From NCBI GenBank assembly GCA_002685255.1, contig NYWU01000030.1, forward strand, positions 62,001-126,000: a stretch of DNA of 64,000 nucleotides. The letters run 5' to 3'. This document shows, in pieces, positions 55,283-63,363 of this stretch. A program made the translations under genes and the position numbers. The DNA is from Idiomarinaceae bacterium. GTDB lineage: Bacteria > Pseudomonadota > Gammaproteobacteria > Enterobacterales > Alteromonadaceae. The notes under the pieces are model-generated. The model saw only the letters and a list, made by a program, of their open reading frames with translations, had not been told where the DNA came from and did no database searches. Within the stretch, counting starts at the first letter, position 1. Every line of letters starts with the position of its first letter.

Positions 55283-56740
55283 ATGCAACAACAAGTTCAA
55301 TTAATTATCAATGATATTAGCGATTGGCAGCCGTACTATCCGAGTCAGTCATTGCTAACAGCCAATGAGTACCTACAAACACCGGCTGCGGGCAAAAGCC
55401 ACATTCTAAACTTATGCGACGATCTCAGTTATCTCTCGACCGGCTACTATGTCAGCTTGTTGGCAGAAGCGCGTGGACAGCGCGTACTGCCGTCAGTTAA
55501 CACCATCAATGATCTAAATAACTTTAATCATTATCAGCTGTTGGCAAATCCGGTCGATAAAACAGCCAGCAAGTACCTTGCCAAACAGACCGGTGGTACC
55601 ATGCAACTCATCGTCTGCTTTGGACAAACGTCAGTGGAGCCGTTAAAGCACTTGGCACGACAGCTTTTTGACCGATATCCATGCCCAATTATTAATATTA
55701 ATTTCATCAAAGAAAATGATCGTTGGTTAATTCAGTCTCTCAGCGCTGGTCGGCTCGCGGATTTAACTGATGATGAGCAAACCTTATTTGGCGAGTCATT
55801 GGACTTATTTAATAAACGGGTTTGGCGCAAAGCTCGTGCAAAAAAAGAATATCGCTATGATTTGGCAATCCTTTATAACCCTGAAGAAGCCATACCAACC
55901 AGTGATAAAAAAGCACTCAATTTATTTATTAAAGCAGCCAAAGAGTGCGACATTGAAGCAGAGCTTATTACAGCAGATGACTACAACCGCTTGCTTGAAT
56001 TTGATGCGCTGTTTATTCGTGAGACGACTAAAATCAGTCATTACACGTATCACTTCGCAAAAAAAGCTGAAGCAAACGGTATGGTCGTCATTGACCATCC
56101 CGACTCGATCGTAAAATGTGCCAACAAAGTATTTCTAAAAGAATTGCTCGATAAGCATCATGTCGCAACACCTAAAACCGAGTTGCTATTGTTGCAGTCT
56201 GATATCGACTATAAGGAACTGGGCGAACAACTCGGTTATCCAGTGGTATTAAAAATTCCAGATGGCTCTTTTTCTATCGGCGTAGAGAAAGTCGAAAATG
56301 AGACTGAATTTAAAGCGGCAGCTGAACGCCTATTTGAACAGTCGACTATTTTATTAGCCCAAGAGTTTCTAAAAACCGAATACGACTGGCGCATTGGTGT
56401 ACTCAATAATCGCCCGATATACGCATGTCAGTACTTTATGGCTCGCAATCACTGGCAAATCTATAACCACAATGAGTCCAGCCGTGCTAAAAGTGGTTCT
56501 TTTGAAACCTATGGCGTTCATCAAGCACCCAAAGAGGTGGTTAAGCTCGCATTACAAGCGACTAAACTTATTGGTGATGGGCTATACGGTGTTGATGTAA
56601 AAATGACTCAGAGAGGCCCTGTCATCATTGAGATCAACGATAACCCATCTATCGAATCAGGTGTTGAAGATAAACTGCTTGGGTATGAGCTTTATCGTTT
56701 AATTATGGCTGATTTTGGGCGCCGGTTAGATGAACACTAA
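55283..56740 (+). CDS. RLAN-RimK ATP-grasp ligase
   Basis: 485 residues. The N-terminal part (about 1-185) matches the RLAN domain that precedes RimK-like ATP-grasp enzymes. The ATP-grasp part (about 195-480) has VIDHPDSIVKCANKVFLKEL, GYPVVLKIPDGSFSIGVEKV, the acidic cluster YGVDVKMTQRGPVIIEINDN and PSIESGVED, with the E-x-N metal pair intact. Enzymes of this class join an amino acid (often glutamate) to a protein or small peptide. The GNAT gene overlaps it by 11 bases, so substrate modification and acetylation are probably linked. The acceptor is unknown. Confidence 0.82.
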   Translation: MQQQVQLIINDISDWQPYYPSQSLLTANEYLQTPAAGKSHILNLCDDLSYLSTGYYVSLLAEARGQRVLPSVNTINDLNNFNHYQLLANPVDKTASKYLAKQTGGTMQLIVCFGQTSVEPLKHLARQLFDRYPCPIININFIKENDRWLIQSLSAGRLADLTDDEQTLFGESLDLFNKRVWRKARAKKEYRYDLAILYNPEEAIPTSDKKALNLFIKAAKECDIEAELITADDYNRLLEFDALFIRETTKISHYTYHFAKKAEANGMVVIDHPDSIVKCANKVFLKELLDKHHVATPKTELLLLQSDIDYKELGEQLGYPVVLKIPDGSFSIGVEKVENETEFKAAAERLFEQSTILLAQEFLKTEYDWRIGVLNNRPIYACQYFMARNHWQIYNHNESSRAKSGSFETYGVHQAPKEVVKLALQATKLIGDGLYGVDVKMTQRGPVIIEINDNPSIESGVEDKLLGYELYRLIMADFGRRLDEH

Positions 56741-57206
56741 TTGCGGCTTTAAGATCGACCCTTGCCAGCGCAGTGATATCACTGCGCTAGTCGAATTAGA
56801 GAACCAAGTTTTTGATTATTCTCGTATCAGCAGACGTAACTTTATACGTCTGCTACAAAGTCCTGCTGCCTTTATTTTGCTTGCCAAAGACAGTGCAGAT
56901 CAGTTGGCGGGTTATGCAGTTATTTTAACTCGACGTAATAGTCGCTACGCACGTATTTATTCCATTGCCGTCGCCCCGGCATTTCGCGGTCAAGGCGTAG
57001 CCAAGCTGTTAGTTAATGAAGTGATTAAAACACAACGTCAGCAGGATCGTCTTGGATTATCATTAGAGGTGAAGTTGGATAACAAGCAAGCAATCCAACT
57101 TTACCAGTCTCTGGGGTTCGAGACCGTCGATATTCTGGTCAACTATTACGATGACGGTACTGACGGGTTAAAAATGCGACTTACTTTTGATCCGGAAAGT
57201 CACTAA
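56730..57206 (+). CDS. GNAT acetyltransferase, RimI-like
   Basis: 158 residues. The acetyl-CoA motif A is IAVAPAFRGQGVAKLLVNEVI (R/Q-x-x-G-x-A form) and motif B is NKQAIQLYQSLGFETVDI. Compact N-acetyltransferases like RimI have this layout. It overlaps the RLAN-RimK gene at its start and the oppositely directed GDPD gene by 26 bases at its end. Likely substrate: the product or target of the RimK-like ligase. Confidence 0.85.
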   Translation: MNTNCGFKIDPCQRSDITALVELENQVFDYSRISRRNFIRLLQSPAAFILLAKDSADQLAGYAVILTRRNSRYARIYSIAVAPAFRGQGVAKLLVNEVIKTQRQQDRLGLSLEVKLDNKQAIQLYQSLGFETVDILVNYYDDGTDGLKMRLTFDPESH

Positions 57207-58209
57207 ATACGCCCTGTACACCAGCTTCTTTTAACCAACCTCGCAATTGCTTGAGTGACTCAACACCTTGGGGTAATTGATCAGCGCGCAATGTATAAAC
57301 GTGCACTTTAAGCCCGACTTTTTCAGCATTTTCGAGTACATCGCTCCAAACCGGTTGACCGTCTTTGACCTCCTTGAGTACGTGACCTAACCACAAGCCA
57401 ACGTGATCGACATACGAGGTCAAAGATTCTAAGCCCGCATAAGTTCTCAGCGCATCGTAATCAATAGGCGTCTCGCCCCAAGAGTTGTCAGCGATCAACT
57501 GAACCAACGGAAAATCACAATGAAATTCTCGCTTCACTCGCCTGAGTGTTTCGGGATCAAACGACTGCAGATAGAGAGGTGTTGCTTGCTGTTGATCGGA
57601 ATAACCGTTTTTGCTCAGCACATTCATTACCACCGCTAGCGGATCGTAATCCTGATCGCGATACCAACGAGAAGCTTTCACCTCAATGTAGACACCTGTG
57701 TTCTTATTTCTAACGCGATTGAGTTCCTGAATAAGATTCAGCGACTCGGCTAACGTTTGAATTTTGAATTCGACCTGATTATTTTGAAACCGCTGAGGAT
57801 AACGCGCGGACCCATCGCTGTTTCGGCGTGGCGTGAGTCTGAGCTGCTTTAAGTGATTGAGAGTGAAGTCCACCGCATAATAGCTTCCATCGGGACGGTG
57901 CCGTTCAGGAAAGACTTCTGCGACGTTCGTCACCGCATCGAGTTGAGCATCGTGCAATACAACCGCTTTGCCGTCGCGGCTCAACTGCACGTCTTGCTCG
58001 ATATAGTCCGCTCCCAAAGCATAAGCCATCACCGTTGCAGCCTGCGAATGCTCGGGTAGATAACCTGACGCACCTCGGTGGGCGATATCGATAAACTCAG
58101 GCAATTTGATGGGAGCAACAGCGAGCTCTTCGGTCGAGTTGTCCGCCTGTGCAGAAACCGATAACGATGAGAACCACGCGATTCCAGCAACCACCGATAT
58201 CCACTTCAT
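57181..58209 (-). CDS. glpQ: secreted glycerophosphodiester phosphodiesterase
   Basis: 342 residues with a signal peptide (cleavage after VSAQA). It splits glycerophosphodiesters to glycerol 3-phosphate and an alcohol in the periplasm. Motifs: IAHRGASGYLPEHS with the catalytic His/Arg/Glu set, YIEQDVQLSRDGKAVVLHD (metal and second His), and IEVKASRW. It belongs to the GlpQ type. The start ATG overlaps the upstream cysteine-synthase-like gene as ATGA. The product glycerol 3-phosphate would be a phosphorus source, but no PhoB box is seen before this operon. Confidence 0.9.
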   Translation of the reverse strand: MKWISVVAGIAWFSSLSVSAQADNSTEELAVAPIKLPEFIDIAHRGASGYLPEHSQAATVMAYALGADYIEQDVQLSRDGKAVVLHDAQLDAVTNVAEVFPERHRPDGSYYAVDFTLNHLKQLRLTPRRNSDGSARYPQRFQNNQVEFKIQTLAESLNLIQELNRVRNKNTGVYIEVKASRWYRDQDYDPLAVVMNVLSKNGYSDQQQATPLYLQSFDPETLRRVKREFHCDFPLVQLIADNSWGETPIDYDALRTYAGLESLTSYVDHVGLWLGHVLKEVKDGQPVWSDVLENAEKVGLKVHVYTLRADQLPQGVESLKQLRGWLKEAGVQGVFSDFPDQK

Positions 58210-59264
58210 GAGTCATCTCCTGACCAATTGACCTCGATCAGACGGTCACCTAAATGCTGATAACGTTCGGTTAACTGTTCAATCGGTTCAGGCTCGATAG
58301 CTAAGCCCTTTTGCGTGAGATACTCGTTGTTGTAGAGCTTACTGGCTGAGCGCTCACCTAGGTCACAGGCAAATGTCACAATATTACGTCCTCGCTCACC
58401 ATTCAACGCCGCTGCATAAGCAGCGGCGAGGTTGAGTGCTGAGCTACTCCCCAAGACGATTCCATCTTGCTCGCGCACGTAGCGTGAAATACTAATGAGG
58501 TCTTGGTCCGGTAAATTGACAGCATGTTTAATACGCGCCTGCCTAAAGTTATCCACCAAACGCATGATCCCAATACCCTCTGTCATTGAGCTACCGTTTG
58601 AGACATATTCACCGGTTCGCAAAAACTCAAAAATCCCTGAGCCATCGGGATCAGCAAGCCACACGTCAATATTAGGGTTTTGTTCCTTAAAATACCGGCT
58701 ATTACCACCGATGGTGCCGCCCGTCCCCGCAACGGAAACAAAGGTATCGATATCGCCATTCAGTTGTTGCCAAATTTCGGGCCCAGTGTGCAAATAGTGG
58801 GCGCGCGCATTACTGGTATTCTCAAACTGATTAGCCCACCAGCAATCATCACGCTCTTCCGCAATACGGCGTGCCGTGTGATAAAAATGATTAGGATTTT
58901 TAAAAGGTACTGGGTCAACCGTCTTAAGTTGACCTCCGTGTAAAGCTATCATGCGTTCTTTCTCAGGTGATTGATCATTAGGCATAACCGCCAACATGTT
59001 CAATCCAAACGACTTGGCAACCAACGCTAAGCCAATCCCCGTATTACCTGCGGTGCCCTCGACGACGGTCATACCAGGCTTAAGTTCGCCGCGTTCCATC
59101 GCATCTTCTATTAACTGCTTAGCAGCGCGATCTTTTATCGAGCCACCTGGATTCTGGAACTCACACTTTAAGTATATATTACTGCCACTCAGTTCAGACA
59201 GTGAGTGCACTTTAAGCAAATCCGTTTGCCCAACTAAATCACTGGTACGTTGACCTACCAACAT
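58206..59264 (-). CDS. cysteine synthase-like PLP enzyme
   Basis: 352 residues, fold-type II PLP family. The PLP lysine is in PGGSIKDRAAKQLI (about 41-54) and the phosphate loop in EGTAGNTGIGLA; the Thr-Ala-Gly-Asn-Thr-Gly form is a variation on TSGNTG. VAGTGGTIGGNSRYF is the cofactor-phosphate glycine loop. It is 30 residues longer at the end than E. coli CysK, and the C-terminal part (LTERYQHLGDRLIEVNW) is not familiar. It may make cysteine from O-acetylserine or be a related beta-replacement enzyme. It is coupled to the GDPD gene by ATGA, an unusual pairing. Confidence 0.85.
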   Translation of the reverse strand: MLVGQRTSDLVGQTDLLKVHSLSELSGSNIYLKCEFQNPGGSIKDRAAKQLIEDAMERGELKPGMTVVEGTAGNTGIGLALVAKSFGLNMLAVMPNDQSPEKERMIALHGGQLKTVDPVPFKNPNHFYHTARRIAEERDDCWWANQFENTSNARAHYLHTGPEIWQQLNGDIDTFVSVAGTGGTIGGNSRYFKEQNPNIDVWLADPDGSGIFEFLRTGEYVSNGSSMTEGIGIMRLVDNFRQARIKHAVNLPDQDLISISRYVREQDGIVLGSSSALNLAAAYAAALNGERGRNIVTFACDLGERSASKLYNNEYLTQKGLAIEPEPIEQLTERYQHLGDRLIEVNWSGDDS

Positions 59265-59350
59265 TTGTACAGTCCTCTACTTCGCTGTTGCATAGTATGC
59301 AGTATCTCCGTTGAGCAAATTCGGTTCAACTCTATTTGCATTGGATTTAC

Positions 59351-59367
59351 TGCACTTTAAAGGTGCA
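59351..59367 (+). promoter_or_regulatory. NtrC binding site before glnK
   Basis: TGCACT, five bases, GGTGCA: 11 of 12 fixed positions of the NtrC consensus TGCACC-N5-GGTGCA. It lies about 85-100 bases upstream of the sigma-54-like promoter, the usual enhancer distance. A poorer second half-site set follows at 59370-59386. Confidence 0.75.
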
Positions 59368-59448
59368 CCTGCACCAAGCGTATGCCACGAAAACGGTCAA
59401 TCATTCACACGATTCACACAACTCTTTGTTTTATATTGATTTTATATC

Positions 59449-59463
59449 TGGCACGAATTGTGA
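59449..59463 (+). promoter_or_regulatory. probable sigma-54 promoter of glnK-amtB
   Basis: TGGCACG (59449-59455) is a perfect -24 element. The -12 element is imperfect: TTGT at 59458-59461 is one base close, and at the exact spacing GTGA is read. With the NtrC site upstream and glnK downstream the assignment is still likely. Confidence 0.6.
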
Positions 59464-59498
59464 ATTAACAATTCATCTACATTAACGGAGTGCTGGTT

Positions 59499-59837
59499 AT
59501 GAAAATGATTACTGCATTAATCAAACCATTCAAATTGGACGATGTTCGACAAGCTCTAGCCGATATTGGTTGTACCGGTATGACGATTGCTGAAGTACGC
59601 GGTTTTGGCAGACAAAAAGGGCACACAGAGCTGTATCGAGGAGCAGAATACAGGGTCGACTTCCTTCCCAAGATCCGCTTGGAACTTGCTGTAAGCGACG
59701 ACCAACTGGATCGCGCCGTTGAGGTTATTTCCGAAGCCGCTCACACCGGTAATATCGGCGATGGCAAAATTTTCGTTACACACCTCGAACACTGCGTGCG
59801 TATTCGTACGGGTGAAGTCGACCAAGAAGCCCTGTAA
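59499..59837 (+). CDS. glnK: GlnK, PII nitrogen-signalling protein
   Basis: 112 residues from the ATG at 59499, preceded by GGAG; this matches PII starts (MKxITAxIKPFKLDDVR). The T-loop GRQKGHTELYRGAEYRVDF carries Tyr51, the uridylylation site, and the B-loop is GNIGDGKIFV. PII proteins bind ATP, ADP and 2-oxoglutarate and report nitrogen status. It stands directly before amtB, so it is named GlnK and would plug the ammonium channel when nitrogen is plentiful, although the C-terminus RIRTGE resembles both GlnB and GlnK. Confidence 0.93.
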   Translation: MKMITALIKPFKLDDVRQALADIGCTGMTIAEVRGFGRQKGHTELYRGAEYRVDFLPKIRLELAVSDDQLDRAVEVISEAAHTGNIGDGKIFVTHLEHCVRIRTGEVDQEAL

Positions 59838-59853
59838 CTAAGGAGAATACGTG

Positions 59854-61032
59854 ATGAATGCAATTTCTCTCACAAACACGGAGTACGCGTTAAATACGCT
59901 GTACATTTTATTATCAGGTGCATTTGTAATGTGGATGGCAGCCGGTTTCGCCATGCTTGAAGCTGGGCTCGTGCGAAGCAAAAACACCACTGAGATTCTG
60001 ACTAAAAATATCGTCTTGTTTGCGCTTGCCTGTATTGCCTACCTCGTTATTGGCTACACACTGATGTATGGCACCGGTGGTTCTGATAGTTTCGCCGACG
60101 ATGCCGACTTTTTTTTCCAGAGCGTGTTTGTTGCCACCGCGATGTCGATTGTTTCTGGTGCGGTCGCTGAACGTATGAAATTACTCGCATTTTTTGTTTT
60201 TGCGGTCGTTTTATCTGCCTTTATTTACCCTTATCAAGGGGGCTGGAGCTGGGGAGGCGGCTTTCTTGCCGAGGCCGGCTTTGTCGATTTTGCTGGCTCG
60301 GGCATTGTTCATATGGCGGGCGCTGCGGCAGCACTCGCAGGTGTCCTATTGTTAGGTCCTCGCCGTGGAAAATACAAAGACGGCAAACCGACGGCTATTC
60401 CCGGTGCCAATATGCCGTTGGCGGCACTTGGGACATTAATTCTATGGTTCGGTTGGTTTGGGTTCAATGGCGGTTCACAGCTGGCTATCCACGATATCAA
60501 CAATGCCAATGCCGTGGCTCGTGTATTTGTAAACACAAATTCAGCAGCTGCCGCAGGCGCCGTGGGCGCACTCCTCATTACTGTACTCATTTGGCGCAAG
60601 GCGGATCTCACTATGATAGTCAATGGTGTTTTAGCAGGTTTGGTCGCGATTACCGCTCAACCATTAACCCCAGCGCCAGAGCATGCCTCCATCATTGGCT
60701 TTAGTGCCGGCTTGTTAGTGGTCATATCGATTATTACCCTTGACCGCATTCGTATCGATGATCCAGTCGGCGCGTTGTCCGTACATGGTGTAGTAGGTTT
60801 TTATGGCTTAATGCTCGTCCCTCTCACCGATACTAACGCAGCTTGGTCAACCCAACTTTTAGGTGCTGGGGCGATATTTGGCTGGACTTTTGCGACCAGT
60901 CTGGCTATTTGGTATCTGTTGAAAGTCACAGTGGGTATTCGTGTAAGCGAGGAGCAAGAGTATCTGGGCGGCGATATCAGTGAATGCGGTGTCGAGGCTT
61001 ACCCAGAGTTTACGAGCTCAACGAAACGTTAG
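59854..61032 (+). CDS. amtB: AmtB, ammonium channel
   Basis: 392 residues with about 11 membrane segments. Motifs: AAGFAMLEAGLVRSKNTTEI, a DFAGSGIVHMAGAAAALAG signature with the first pore His, WFGWFGFNGGS and GALSVHGVVGFYGLM with the second pore His. The ATG at 59854 has AGGAG 8 bases before it; the GTG at 59851 is less well spaced. There is no signal peptide, unlike E. coli AmtB. It forms a nitrogen-controlled operon with glnK. Confidence 0.93.
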   Translation: MNAISLTNTEYALNTLYILLSGAFVMWMAAGFAMLEAGLVRSKNTTEILTKNIVLFALACIAYLVIGYTLMYGTGGSDSFADDADFFFQSVFVATAMSIVSGAVAERMKLLAFFVFAVVLSAFIYPYQGGWSWGGGFLAEAGFVDFAGSGIVHMAGAAAALAGVLLLGPRRGKYKDGKPTAIPGANMPLAALGTLILWFGWFGFNGGSQLAIHDINNANAVARVFVNTNSAAAAGAVGALLITVLIWRKADLTMIVNGVLAGLVAITAQPLTPAPEHASIIGFSAGLLVVISIITLDRIRIDDPVGALSVHGVVGFYGLMLVPLTDTNAAWSTQLLGAGAIFGWTFATSLAIWYLLKVTVGIRVSEEQEYLGGDISECGVEAYPEFTSSTKR

Positions 61033-61104
61033 TTAATCAACGTTTGCCTGTGACCTACTCCATTGTTAAGTTAAGAAATACTTAATACGTAAGGGTTAAG
61101 TCTC

Positions 61105-62220
61105 ATGGCATCATCAAAAGAATACTGTATTGAACTACTCAATCGAGCAGGCATTCAAATCAACGGCTCCCACCCTTGGGATATGCAAGTACACGATGAC
61201 AGCATCTTTGATCAGGTGCTGTCACGTGGCAATTTAGGGCTTGGAGAAACCTATATGGCGGGACTTTGGGATGCTGAGCGTTTAGACCAGTTTTTCCACC
61301 GCCTATTGCGTTCTGGGGTGCAAGATGAGGTCAATCCCGCGCGCCTAATTTTTCACTCGTTGAAAAGTCGTTTATTTAATCTGCAAGACGATAAGCGTGC
61401 CTGGGAAGTTGGGCAAAAACACTACGATATTGGTAATAAACTGTACCAAGCCATGTTAGACGAACGCATGGTATACACCTGCGGCTACTGGCGTGACGCT
61501 GATAATCTCGACGATGCACAGCGCGACAAATTAGAGCTTAGTTGTCAGAAACTGCAACTCAAACCGGGTATGAAAATACTTGATATAGGCTGCGGCTGGG
61601 GCAGCTTTATGCAGTATGCCGCAGAACACTATGGCGTCGAGTGTGTCGGTGTTACGATATCAAAGGAGCAAGTGCGCTTAGGAGAAGAGCGGTGTAAAGG
61701 CTTGCCTGTAGAGTTTCGTCTGCAAGACTATCGTGATCTCGACGAGTCATTTGATCGCATCATCAGTTTGGGCATGTTTGAACATGTCGGTCAGAAAAAC
61801 TACGAAGATTACATGGATGTCGCTCGGCGCTGTCTAAAGGATGATGGGCTATTCTTACTGCATACCATTGGTAAAAATGTTTCAGACACAGCAGCCGACC
61901 CCTGGATAAGCCGCTATATTTTTCCTAATGGCGAAATCCCATCAATTGCGCAAATTGGTGCAGCATTAGAAGAACGGTTTGTGTGTGAAGACCTTCATAA
62001 CTTTGGTGCTGATTACGATAAAACCCTGATGGGCTGGTTCGAAAACTTCGATACAGCGTGGCCTCAACTCCAAGGTGATTACGAAAAAACATTTTATCGA
62101 ATGTGGAAATACTACTTGCTGTCATGCGCAGGCGCATTTCGCGCCCGCGACATTCAACTATGGCAATGGGTGCTTAGTAAACAAGGTATTGAAGGTGGAT
62201 ATCATCGACCATTTGTTTAA
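61105..62220 (+). CDS. cfa: Cfa, cyclopropane-fatty-acyl-phospholipid synthase
   Basis: 371 residues (E. coli Cfa 382). It transfers a methylene group from S-adenosylmethionine to unsaturated lipid chains, mostly on entry to stationary phase. Seen: an N-terminal helical domain, QKHYDIGNKLYQAMLDERMVY-like block (HYDIGNKLYQAML), SAM motif I LDIGCGWGSFMQYAAEHYG, GMFEHVGQKNY and the C-terminal IFPNGEIPSIAQI. No RpoS-specific promoter feature was identified. Confidence 0.94.
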   Translation: MASSKEYCIELLNRAGIQINGSHPWDMQVHDDSIFDQVLSRGNLGLGETYMAGLWDAERLDQFFHRLLRSGVQDEVNPARLIFHSLKSRLFNLQDDKRAWEVGQKHYDIGNKLYQAMLDERMVYTCGYWRDADNLDDAQRDKLELSCQKLQLKPGMKILDIGCGWGSFMQYAAEHYGVECVGVTISKEQVRLGEERCKGLPVEFRLQDYRDLDESFDRIISLGMFEHVGQKNYEDYMDVARRCLKDDGLFLLHTIGKNVSDTAADPWISRYIFPNGEIPSIAQIGAALEERFVCEDLHNFGADYDKTLMGWFENFDTAWPQLQGDYEKTFYRMWKYYLLSCAGAFRARDIQLWQWVLSKQGIEGGYHRPFV

Positions 62221-63263
62221 GAACCAATATTAAACTCGTGCGTAAACATATCCCAGAATGCTAAAAATAGGGCCGCGATAAGCGGTCCAATCACAAAACC
62301 AGTGATACCAAACAAACTTAATCCACCCAGTGTCGAAAATAAAACAATGTAGTCAGGCAGTTTAGTATCTCGCCCCACCAGTAGAGGACGTAAAACATTA
62401 TCAGCGAGTCCGATTATAATGACTCCGTAAAGCAGCAATACCACGCCGTCAAAAATTGCGCCGGTACTTAACAGGTATACTGAAACCGGTAACCAAACTA
62501 TCGCTGCACCCACAGCGGGGATAAGCGATAAAAACGCCATCACGACACCCCATAACACCGGTGCTGGAATGTCCAGTAGCGCAAAAATGATTCCCCCTAA
62601 CGCACCTTGAACCATGGCGACAACGATGTTTCCTTTTACTGTTGCGCGCGTCACCTCAGCAAACTTCTTGAAGAGCTGGTGCTCGCGTTCATCTCCTAGC
62701 GGCAATGCTCGGACCATCAAACGGATCAATTTGTTACCGTCACGAAGTAGAAAGAATGTCAGATAAAGCATTAACCCCAGATTCATAACAAATCCAAAGG
62801 TGTTTTGCCCAACGACAAGCGCCTCTTGCGCAAAAAATTGACTAGCGCTCATTGCCCACTGCGATATACGCTCGGGTAGCGACTCGATATCAATACCCAA
62901 GCGGGCTAGCAAATCAGGTAAGAACGGCAGGCCTTGCTCTATTTTATCAACGATTTGAGCGACACTAACGTCACCTGAAGCAAGTCGTTGATATAGCTGA
63001 ACGCCCTCTTGGATAAATGAATACGCCACAGCAAGCACTGGAATCACAACAATGAAGGTCGCAACTAACAAGGTTAGTAAAGCGGCTCGATTACTGCGCC
63101 GCCCCAGCATGCGCTTAAGCCTAATTTGCAGAGGGTAAAAGATGACTGCAACAGCACACGCCCAAAAAATCGACGCCCAAAATGGCTTAAGTATGAGCGC
63201 AAAAGCAATACTTACCGCCAGCAGCATAAGCAGAAATGAACGTGTTTCCAATTTATCTTGCAT
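62217..63263 (-). CDS. AI-2E family transporter (UPF0118/PerM)
   Basis: 348 residues with about eight membrane segments in the PerM/TqsA layout: paired N-terminal segments, a soluble loop (about 85-140), then the four C-terminal ones. Family marks are FFLLRDGNKLIRLM, GVVMAFLSLIPAVGAAIVWLP and DNVLRPLLVGRDTKLPDYIV. The ATG at 63261-63263 is preferred because GGA lies 6 bases before it. Members include the autoinducer-2 exporter TqsA and sodium/proton antiporters, so the substrate is open. It overlaps the cfa stop by 4 bases, converging. Confidence 0.85.
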   Translation of the reverse strand: MQDKLETRSFLLMLLAVSIAFALILKPFWASIFWACAVAVIFYPLQIRLKRMLGRRSNRAALLTLLVATFIVVIPVLAVAYSFIQEGVQLYQRLASGDVSVAQIVDKIEQGLPFLPDLLARLGIDIESLPERISQWAMSASQFFAQEALVVGQNTFGFVMNLGLMLYLTFFLLRDGNKLIRLMVRALPLGDEREHQLFKKFAEVTRATVKGNIVVAMVQGALGGIIFALLDIPAPVLWGVVMAFLSLIPAVGAAIVWLPVSVYLLSTGAIFDGVVLLLYGVIIIGLADNVLRPLLVGRDTKLPDYIVLFSTLGGLSLFGITGFVIGPLIAALFLAFWDMFTHEFNIGS

Positions 63264-63334
63264 AATCATTCCGTTTAATAGAAGCTTGTCAGAACAGCAT
63301 GTCCCATATTAGTAAATGATTTACGCATAAGATA

Positions 63335-63349
63335 GTGCGATGATCGCAC
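63335..63349. repeat. short inverted repeat before the last gene
   Basis: GTGCGA, TGA, TCGCAC: a perfect 6-bp inverted repeat that covers an alternative ATG of the following gene. It may be an operator. Confidence 0.3.
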
Positions 63350-63363
63350 GCATATGGAAACAA

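Noticed and set aside
61024-61045. AAACGTT / AACGTTT repeat after amtB as a terminator
   Set aside because: A 7-bp AT-rich stem without a T run; insufficient for a terminator call.
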